Shown here one piece after another: positions 1 through 5,056 of a stretch of 10,098 nucleotides of DNA. The stretch is taken from positions 1 to 10,098 of the forward strand of contig CAYRCG010000080.1 in NCBI GenBank assembly GCA_964422685.1, written 5' to 3'. Position numbers and translations under genes: made by a program. Position 1 is the first letter of the stretch, and every line of letters begins with the position of its first letter. The DNA is from Syntrophomonas sp964422685 (lineage in GTDB: Bacteria > Bacillota > Syntrophomonadia > Syntrophomonadales > Syntrophomonadaceae). The notes beneath the pieces are model-generated. The model did not search any database. It was not told where the DNA came from and saw only the letters and a program-made list of their open reading frames with translations.

Positions 1-150
1 GTGGATGTGGATTATGTTGTGACTGAATTCGGAATAGCCAGTTTGCGGGGTCGCTCTATAAGGGAAAGGGTGAAAGAACTAATAAATGTCGCTCATCCGA
101 ATTTCCGCGACTATTTAAGAAGCGAGGCAAAACGCCATATGATATGGTAG
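1..150 (+). CDS. Acetyl-CoA hydrolase/CoA-transferase family protein, C-terminal 49 residues (5' end outside window)
   Basis: The frame is open from the first base and ends at TAG 148-150, giving 49 residues. It contains VTEFGIASLRGRSIRERV followed by LINVAHPNFRDYL, a close match to the conserved C-terminus of the acetyl-CoA hydrolase/transferase family (4-hydroxybutyrate CoA-transferase, butyryl-CoA:acetate CoA-transferase, succinyl-CoA:acetate CoA-transferase). These enzymes move CoA between acyl-CoA and a free carboxylate through a glutamyl-CoA thioester, in the cytoplasm. The catalytic glutamate and the substrate-determining part lie upstream of the window, so the substrate cannot be stated. 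The gene converges with the lipoprotein gene on the other strand. No clear rho-independent terminator follows it. Confidence 0.85.
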   Translation: MDVDYVVTEFGIASLRGRSIRERVKELINVAHPNFRDYLRSEAKRHMIW

Positions 151-202
151 AGGGTGATTGATGCTCCCTGCGATCGCTGTTGGGAAGGTAGCCTAGGATG
201 AT

Positions 203-230
203 ACCTCACTCCTTACCCCTCACGCCTCAC
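203..230. repeat. Four tandem imperfect 7-bp repeats (consensus NCCTCAC)
   Basis: On + the units are ACCTCAC, TCCTTAC, CCCTCAC and GCCTCAC, placed head to tail with no gaps and followed by CTTTTT. On - they read GTGAGGN. Only the first position and one C/T position vary. The repeat lies in the intergenic DNA between the CoA-transferase gene and the lipoprotein gene, and no coding function is apparent. It resembles the heptanucleotide short tandem repeats known from some bacterial intergenic regions, but I cannot assign it to a named family. Confidence 0.7.
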
Positions 231-240
231 CTTTTTCACA

Positions 241-390
241 TTGGGGCGGTGCGATATGAATATACAAGTGAGCGATTGGCGAAGCATGGATGCAACACCC
301 AGCGAAGCCGAGTAGGCGAAGGGGGGCTAGCGACAGGACGTCGCGGGCACGCCACCTCCTATGGACGGGGGATTGGTGCAGTACACCAGA
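241..390. other. Intergenic G+C-rich block with short hairpins, function unknown
   Basis: This is the rest of the convergent intergenic region (151-398). It holds three close copies of GCGAAG(C/G) at 279-285, 302-308 and 316-322. A hairpin has stem GCGAC 330-334 / GTCGC 340-344 and loop AGGAC, and a second has stem TGGTG 374-378 / CACCA 384-388. Neither hairpin is followed by a T-run on either strand, so they are not typical intrinsic terminators. Open frames here have no SD site and run antisense into the lipoprotein gene, so I do not call a gene. It could be a decayed mobile or repetitive element, or a small structured RNA. The sequence alone does not decide. Confidence 0.35.
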
Positions 391-398
391 AGATATTC

Positions 399-1106
399 TT
401 ATGGCTTAGGCATAGTGGGGAAATTGAATTCTGTAATTTCTGTTCCACTGGGGAGTTCGAACATAGAATCAGGGACCCCTTCTATTTTGAGGTTGCGGTA
501 TTCCATAACGGCTTTTTCGCCGCCGTGGATGGACTCTATGCGCAGGGGCAGGCCGTTCTCCTCCCAGAGCCAAACCTTGGCAGTTCCCGCATTATCCTCA
601 GTATACTCATAAACCAGGCACATCTTTCCATCGACAGTATCCTTACCGATATATTTCATCTTTTCCGGTTTCATAGCATCTAGGTTTTCCTGTGGGGAAC
701 TAGAACCGTCTTGTTGTGACATAGATATGTCCATTTTGGTAGCAATCTTTTGTTCCGGGAGGTAAACATAAGCTACACCGGCTGCGTTATCAATTATATT
801 TACAATCTTACCGCCTTCTTCCGGATTATCAATTTCACTACGCATTTTATTTGCCTTTATCCAAGTCTTGGCATGCATTGTCTGCTCCCCAATCCGACTT
901 TCGCTATCAAAGGACATTTCGTTTATGGACTTACCTTTGGCCAATAAATCCTGCGGTAGTGGTGCCTTCTCCTCCGATTTGCTATTAGTCTCTTGAGATT
1001 CACCGGCTGTCTTACCGGTTTGGGCTGTCGAGCTGCATCCGGCTAAAAGGGCTGAAAACAAGAACAGGGTTAGCAGGCATGGGATTAAAAATAGCCTTTT
1101 CTTCAA
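399..1106 (-). CDS. LolA-like outer-layer/membrane lipoprotein
   Basis: A secreted lipoprotein of about 235 residues. The N-terminus has a basic stretch (KKR), a hydrophobic core and a lipobox LLAGC, with the lipidated cysteine at residue 24 counting from the TTG start (27 from the upstream ATG). A Ser/Thr/Glu/Lys-rich linker follows, then a domain with short beta-strand-like segments. The C-terminal part, with KVWLWEENGLPLRIE and then EYRNLKIEGVPDSMFELPSG, is typical of LolA-like/outer-membrane-lipoprotein-sorting-like proteins of Firmicutes, which bind lipid or hydrophobic ligands at the outer face of the membrane. The exact ligand is unknown. Start choice: an ATG exists at 1115-1113, but the SD AAAGGA (1120-1115 on -) abuts it with no spacer, whereas TTG at 1106-1104 sits 8 bases downstream of the SD. 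TTG is therefore preferred. The gene ends with TAA at 401-399. It is monocistronic here and divergent from map. Confidence 0.85.
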   Translation of the reverse strand: MKKRLFLIPCLLTLFLFSALLAGCSSTAQTGKTAGESQETNSKSEEKAPLPQDLLAKGKSINEMSFDSESRIGEQTMHAKTWIKANKMRSEIDNPEEGGKIVNIIDNAAGVAYVYLPEQKIATKMDISMSQQDGSSSPQENLDAMKPEKMKYIGKDTVDGKMCLVYEYTEDNAGTAKVWLWEENGLPLRIESIHGGEKAVMEYRNLKIEGVPDSMFELPSGTEITEFNFPTMPKP

Positions 1107-1114
1107 TTTAACCA

Positions 1115-1120
1115 TCCTTT
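1115..1120 (-). promoter_or_regulatory. Ribosome binding site deciding the TTG start of the lipoprotein gene
   Basis: AAAGGA on the minus strand lies 8 bases before TTG (1106-1104) but touches the upstream in-frame ATG (1115-1113) directly. The spacing favours initiation at TTG. Confidence 0.6.
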
Positions 1121-1186
1121 CTGTTTCAATTTATTTCATTTATTTACTATATTCGTAGTCTATTTTTCATTTCCTCCTTTTACAAA

Positions 1187-1217
1187 ATATCGGCAGAGAA
1201 AAAATATTTTCCGATAT
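1187..1217. repeat. Inverted repeat ATATCGG...CCGATAT in the divergent control region
   Basis: The 7-bp arms ATATCGG (1187-1193) and CCGATAT (1211-1217) are perfect and separated by 17 A/T-rich bases. A third copy, ATATCGG, occurs at 1307-1313, just before the SD of map. The arms lie between the lipoprotein gene and map, so they could serve as a regulator site for either gene. No known regulator is recognised from the motif. Confidence 0.4.
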
Positions 1218-1239
1218 ACGATGATTGTCCTGAGGTGAA

Positions 1240-1278
1240 TAATAATCCGGGACGAGCAAATAAGCGCCGGGATTATTA
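1240..1278. promoter_or_regulatory. Operator-like inverted repeat upstream of the map promoter
   Basis: The arms TAATAATCC (1240-1248) and GGATTATTA (1270-1278) are perfect 9-bp inverted repeats. Inside them, after one G/G mismatch, a further GG (1250-1251) / CC (1267-1268) also pairs. Arm centres are 30 bp apart, close to three helical turns. The right arm ends five bases before the extended -10 element and covers the -35 position, so a dimeric regulator bound here could block or help RNA polymerase. The regulator is unknown. Confidence 0.5.
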
Positions 1279-1283
1279 GCTTA

Positions 1284-1292
1284 TGTTATAAT
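1284..1292 (+). promoter_or_regulatory. Extended -10 promoter of the map transcript
   Basis: TGTTATAAT contains the consensus -10 hexamer TATAAT (1287-1292) preceded by the TGN extension. No good -35 hexamer is seen 16-18 bases upstream, as is common for extended -10 promoters. Transcription would start near 1299, leaving a leader of about 30 bases before the likely start of map at 1331. Confidence 0.6.
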
Positions 1293-1313
1293 TAACTTTG
1301 ATTGATATATCGG

Positions 1314-1323
1314 AAAGGGAGGG
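1314..1323 (+). promoter_or_regulatory. map: Strong ribosome binding site of map
   Basis: AAAGGGAGGG is a near-ideal SD. Seven bases after it comes the in-frame codon ATC at 1331-1333, and no ATG, GTG or TTG lies at a suitable distance. The only canonical in-frame start nearby is TTG 1298, which is upstream of this SD and has none of its own. The site therefore argues for initiation at ATC. Confidence 0.65.
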
Positions 1324-1330
1324 ATTAACT

Positions 1331-2194
1331 ATCTCTTTATCACGTAATGATCCCTGCTGGTGTGGGAGCGGAAAGAAGTATAAAAGATGCCATATGGAAC
1401 GGGACCTTGTCCTGGATGATTTTAAAAGAAAAGGCATTCCAATCCCAAGCAGAAGGTTAATAAAAACGGAAGCGCAGATAGAGGGCATTCGTAAGAGCAG
1501 CCAGTTGACCAAAAGAACCCTTGATTTAGTGGAGGAAAGGATTCGAGCGGGAATTACTACTTCACAGATAGATCGGTGGGTTCATGAGGCCTTGACAGAA
1601 GCGGGGGCCTATCCGGCTACGTTAAACTACCAGGGTTTTCCTGCCAGTGTTTGCACCTCTATAAATGAAGTAATCTGTCACGGGATTCCCGGTGAAAGAA
1701 CTCTAGAAGATGGTGACATCATAAATGTAGATATTACCTCGGTATTGGATGGTTATTATGGAGATGCTTCGCGCATGTTCATGATAGGCGAAGTTACGGA
1801 GGAAGCCGAAAAGCTAGTACAGGTAGCCCGGGAATGCCTTTACCTTGGGATTGGTCAGGTTAAACCCTTCAATCGTATCGGGGACATTGCTTTTGTCATA
1901 GAACAGTACGCCAATAAGCATGGCTTTTCGGTAGTAAGGGACTTTGGTGGGCACGGGGTGGGGTTAGAATTCCATGAGGATCCCTTTGTGCAACACTATG
2001 GTCCCCGGGAAAATGGTATGTTGCTGGTTCCTAATATGGTTTTCACTATTGAGCCTATGATCAATGTAGGAACCTATCGTTGCCGGAAGCTGGATGATGG
2101 GTGGACTACGGTAACAGCGGATAATTCCTTATCTGCTCAATGGGAACACACCGTGAGGGTAAGCGAAACCGGGGTGGAGATATTGACGGAGTAG
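1331..2194 (+). CDS. map: Type I methionine aminopeptidase with N-terminal SEC-C zinc motif
   Basis: This enzyme removes the initiator methionine from nascent cytosolic proteins. From the proposed ATC start it has 287 residues. Residues 9-21 (CWCGSGKKYKRCH) form a SEC-C metal-binding motif, as in the longer MetAPs of Gram-positive bacteria, probably for ribosome or protein contact. The pita-bread catalytic domain follows. The five dinuclear-metal ligands are D134 and D145 (in NVDITSVLDGYYGDASRMF), H208 (GGHGVG), E241 (FTIEP) and E272 (QWEHT); H117 (CHGIP) is the substrate-contacting histidine. Ligand spacing equals that of E. coli MetAP. Start: ATC follows an ideal SD by seven bases and gives the usual N-terminus M-S-L-S-R-N-D-P-C. 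The only canonical alternative is TTG 1298, which adds 11 residues, lacks an SD and lies at the predicted transcription start. The stop is TAG 2192-2194. The function is secure; the start is unusual. Confidence 0.95.
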   Translation: MSLSRNDPCWCGSGKKYKRCHMERDLVLDDFKRKGIPIPSRRLIKTEAQIEGIRKSSQLTKRTLDLVEERIRAGITTSQIDRWVHEALTEAGAYPATLNYQGFPASVCTSINEVICHGIPGERTLEDGDIINVDITSVLDGYYGDASRMFMIGEVTEEAEKLVQVARECLYLGIGQVKPFNRIGDIAFVIEQYANKHGFSVVRDFGGHGVGLEFHEDPFVQHYGPRENGMLLVPNMVFTIEPMINVGTYRCRKLDDGWTTVTADNSLSAQWEHTVRVSETGVEILTE

Positions 2195-2217
2195 GTTAGT
2201 CCCATCAGTACTTACGG

Positions 2218-2266
2218 CCCTCGTCTATGGGGGTTATGAATGGTTCAACTTGATAACATACGAGGG
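2218..2266 (+). promoter_or_regulatory. Inverted repeat that could mask the ribosome binding site of the S41 peptidase gene
   Basis: CCCTCGT (2218-2224) is perfectly complementary to ACGAGGG (2260-2266). The right arm overlaps the SD AGGGGG (2263-2268), which lies six bases before ATG 2275. In the mRNA, pairing would hide the SD. The 35-base loop is long and only seven pairs form, so the structure may be weak. No T-run follows, so it is not a terminator. Confidence 0.35.
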
Positions 2267-2274
2267 GGTTAAAG

Positions 2275-3762
2275 ATGAAAAAACGGAATCCCGCGATATT
2301 GATAGCACTAAGCCTATTTGTGCTTTTGCTTATCCCGTTCATTTTGGCTATACCGGCCACCGATGCAGCGGACAATGATTATCTGCAAAAAACCATGCAG
2401 TTTATCGAAAAGCATTATTATTTTGAAACCGACCAGGAGCATGTTACCCAGGGTGCCCTCAAAGGTATGTTCCAAGGTCTCGATGACTATAGCGATTTTT
2501 TTACCCGCGACGAAGCCCGAGCGATGCTGGAGTCGGTTGAAGGCAACTATGAAGGTATAGGGGTGGCTCTGTCCAAAGTTGATAATTATATCGTTATAAC
2601 CCGGGTATTTCCTTCCTCCCCGGCGGAAGCTGCCGGGCTGCTGTCAGGGGACCGGATAGTAGCGCTGGATAAAAAGGATGTAACGAATTCTTCTGTGGAA
2701 CAAATAAGCACAATGATTAGGGGTCCCCGAGGCAGTTTTATCAGCCTGGGAATATTGAGAAACAGCGATAAGCCTGCTTTGGAGTTCAGGGTTAAAAGGG
2801 ACGGTATCAAGGTTAATCCCGTCCGTTATGAAAACCGTAACGGGATAGGATACATAGCTATTGACAGCTTTAACTCCAATACCGCCGAGTTTTTGAACGC
2901 TGCTTTAGATGTCGCAAAAAAGGATGGCATAAGCAGGCTGGTGCTGGATTTGCGGGATAATCCCGGGGGTGAAGTCGGCCAGGCGGTAGCGGCAGCCCGC
3001 CGCTTCGTTCCGGCTGGCCCCATAACAACTATTAAATTTAAATCAGCGGCTAGTAAGGATAAGGTTTATACTTCGGAATTAACTGCCCCCCCCTATAAAT
3101 TAGCGGTTTTGGTTAACAGCATGAGTGCCAGTGCCGCGGAAATACTCGCTGCTGCTATACAGGATTCCGGCGCCGGAGTGCTTGTGGGAAGCAAGACTTA
3201 TGGCAAAGCCAGGGTACAGGCCATCATCCCTTTGCTCAGCCCGGAAGCCTATCAAAAGTATGGTCTGTTATACCCCGATGCTAGTTTGGACAGCAACGAA
3301 ATGTATACTCGCCACGGCATTCAGGCCAGTGATCGTGAAATAATGGGCTGGGCTAAGATTACTACCGGCATTTATACTACCCCTTCAGGTAAATATATTG
3401 ACGGGCAGGGATTGTTGCCGGATATAAAGGTGGCAGATCCCATAGCACTTAGGGGTCTGGAAATAAAAAATCTGTTGCCCTTAGAAAAAGAAAGTAAACC
3501 CAGTCTGAACAGCAGCTCCCAGGAGGTTTACCATGCGGAAAAGATTCTTTTCGCCGGTGGTTACGATCTGGATAAGCCGGATATGACTTTGGACAGCAAG
3601 ACCTTTAATGCCATCAAGAAGTTCCAGCTAGAGCAAAAACTATACCCTTCCGGTATCTTGGATTTTAGCACCCAAGAGGCTCTGAACCAAAAACGCTTGC
3701 TTTTACTGCTAGATAACGACCGGCCTTATGCCCGGGCAGTGGAATACCTGCAAGGGAAATAG
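2275..3762 (+). CDS. S41 family carboxy-terminal processing peptidase (PDZ and peptidoglycan-binding-like domains)
   Basis: A 495-residue membrane-anchored or secreted serine protease that cleaves protein C-termini outside the membrane. Residues 1-31 form a basic start plus hydrophobic segment (signal anchor or signal peptide). Residues about 35-90 are the S41 N-terminal helical part (ALKGMFQGLDDYSDFF). A PDZ domain covers about 93-175. The catalytic domain runs about 185-395, with LVLDLRDNPGG, the nucleophile S284 in NSMSASAAEI and the general base K311 in TYGKARVQ. YTTPSGKYIDGQGLLPDI is the usual end of the domain. About 38 residues (321-358) are inserted between the lysine motif and the last core strand. 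Residues about 418-475 (AEKILFAGGY to STQEALNQK) resemble the peptidoglycan-binding repeat found at the end of Bacillus CtpA. The start ATG has SD AGGGGG six bases upstream. The substrate is unknown. It follows map by 80 bases and may share its transcript. Confidence 0.93.
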   Translation: MKKRNPAILIALSLFVLLLIPFILAIPATDAADNDYLQKTMQFIEKHYYFETDQEHVTQGALKGMFQGLDDYSDFFTRDEARAMLESVEGNYEGIGVALSKVDNYIVITRVFPSSPAEAAGLLSGDRIVALDKKDVTNSSVEQISTMIRGPRGSFISLGILRNSDKPALEFRVKRDGIKVNPVRYENRNGIGYIAIDSFNSNTAEFLNAALDVAKKDGISRLVLDLRDNPGGEVGQAVAAARRFVPAGPITTIKFKSAASKDKVYTSELTAPPYKLAVLVNSMSASAAEILAAAIQDSGAGVLVGSKTYGKARVQAIIPLLSPEAYQKYGLLYPDASLDSNEMYTRHGIQASDREIMGWAKITTGIYTTPSGKYIDGQGLLPDIKVADPIALRGLEIKNLLPLEKESKPSLNSSSQEVYHAEKILFAGGYDLDKPDMTLDSKTFNAIKKFQLEQKLYPSGILDFSTQEALNQKRLLLLLDNDRPYARAVEYLQGK

Positions 3763-3817
3763 TGTTATTCTTTGCTTGCAACCCGATAACGGAGGGGCCT
3801 GGTGAAAGGAGAAGTCT

Positions 3818-5044
3818 ATGAAGATAATCCATACATCGGATTGGCATTTGGGCTGTAGTCTGCGGGGGCGCAAAAGATACGAAGAATCGGCTGCTTTTCT
3901 GGATTGGTTAGGGGACTTGCTAGAGAAAGAAAAAATCGATGTATTATTGATAGCCGGGGATATTTTCGATACTACTACCCCCAGCAACCGGGCCCAGGAA
4001 TTATATTACCGCTTCCTTTGCCGGGCGGCGGATTCTTTTTGCCGCCATGTAGTTATAACCGCAGGCAACCATGATTCTCCGACTTTCTTGAATGCCCCGC
4101 GGGAATTGCTACGTCACCTGCAGGTTTATATAGTGGGGAAGATCAGTGATAATCTGGATGATGAAATCTTATTACTACAGGACGATAAAGGGGAAGCAGA
4201 ACTAATAGTAGCCGCGGTACCCTACCTGCGTGATCGTGATATACGCAAGGTGGAAGAGGGGGAGAGCCCGGAGGATAAAACCAGTAAATTAGTAGAGGGC
4301 ATAGGCAAGCACTACGAAGAGGTAGCTAGGCGGGCGGAAGAAATCAGGGCGACCTTACCGGAGAAAGTTCCGGTAATAGCCATGGGACATCTATTTGCGG
4401 CTGGGGGAAGCACCGTGGAAGGGGATGGGGTCAGGGAACTCTATGTCGGTTCACTAGCGCAGGTAGGCCATGAGTTTCCGTCGGTTTTTGCTTATATAGC
4501 CTTAGGGCATTTACACAGTCCCCAAATGGTTGGAGGGAAGGAAAACTGCCGTTACTCAGGGGCTCCGATTCCTATGGGTTTTGCCGAAGCCCAGCGGGAG
4601 AAGCAGGTGTTGTTAGTAGAATTCTGCGATGAACAAATGGAAGTGAGGCCTATTAAGGTTCCGCTTTTTAAAGCCTTACATAGCATTCGGGGAAAACAGG
4701 AGGAAATCGAACAACAGTTACGGGGGTTGATATCCTGCCCCCAAAAGGCTTGGCTGGAAATCATTTATGAAGGGGAAAAAATAATCGGCGATTTGCGGGA
4801 GCGAATAGAGGAAAAGATAGCAGGCACCGGGCTAGAGCTCTTGCGGCTAAGCGACAACCGCTACTGGAACAACCTCATAAGTTCCGGAGAAAAAGGGGAA
4901 AGCCTAAATGAACTGGAGCATAGTGAGGTTTTTCGGCGTTGTTTGGAAACATACGGAGTTGAACAGAAGCAGAGACAAGAGTTGCTGCAGATGTATAGGG
5001 AGATTACTAATTCCCTGCTAATGGAAGATAGGCTGGCAGAGTAG
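3818..5044 (+). CDS. sbcD: Exonuclease SbcCD subunit D (Mre11-type nuclease)
   Basis: The 408-residue nuclease subunit of SbcCD, which cuts hairpins, protein-blocked ends and double-strand ends during DNA repair in the cytoplasm. The calcineurin-like metallophosphoesterase motifs are all present in order: D8 and H10 (TSDWHLG), D48 (AGDIFD), N84-H85-D86 (GNHDSP), H191 (AMGHLF) and H231/H233 (GHLH), which bind the two Mn ions. The rest is the capping domain and a C-terminal helical part that binds the SbcC coiled-coil base. The length is normal for the family. SD AAAGGAG (3805-3811) lies six bases before ATG 3818. The gene is 55 bases after the S41 peptidase and 12 bases before sbcC, so it is co-transcribed with sbcC. 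Function is certain by motif and by pairing with sbcC. Confidence 0.97.
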   Translation: MKIIHTSDWHLGCSLRGRKRYEESAAFLDWLGDLLEKEKIDVLLIAGDIFDTTTPSNRAQELYYRFLCRAADSFCRHVVITAGNHDSPTFLNAPRELLRHLQVYIVGKISDNLDDEILLLQDDKGEAELIVAAVPYLRDRDIRKVEEGESPEDKTSKLVEGIGKHYEEVARRAEEIRATLPEKVPVIAMGHLFAAGGSTVEGDGVRELYVGSLAQVGHEFPSVFAYIALGHLHSPQMVGGKENCRYSGAPIPMGFAEAQREKQVLLVEFCDEQMEVRPIKVPLFKALHSIRGKQEEIEQQLRGLISCPQKAWLEIIYEGEKIIGDLRERIEEKIAGTGLELLRLSDNRYWNNLISSGEKGESLNELEHSEVFRRCLETYGVEQKQRQELLQMYREITNSLLMEDRLAE

Positions 5045-5056
5045 GGGGGATTCGAT

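Noticed and set aside
170..177. GCGATCGC octamer, also at 8337-8344, as in the HIP1 repeat of cyanobacteria
   Set aside because: Only two copies in 10 kb, one inside sbcC; the genes do not look cyanobacterial, so chance is the simplest reading.
299..308. CCAGCGAAGC shared with 10060-10069 in the putative intron
   Set aside because: A 10-base match between two places in 10 kb is expected by chance, and the flanks do not match, so it is not evidence that the intergenic block is an intron remnant.
374..388. TGGTG/CACCA hairpin as a terminator for the lipoprotein or CoA-transferase gene
   Set aside because: Only five pairs and no T-run on either strand after the stem.
198..683. Open frame of 161 codons on + running through the intergenic region into the lipoprotein gene
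   Set aside because: No SD, no recognisable domain, and two thirds of it is antisense to a well-supported lipoprotein gene whose lipobox and family motifs are clear.
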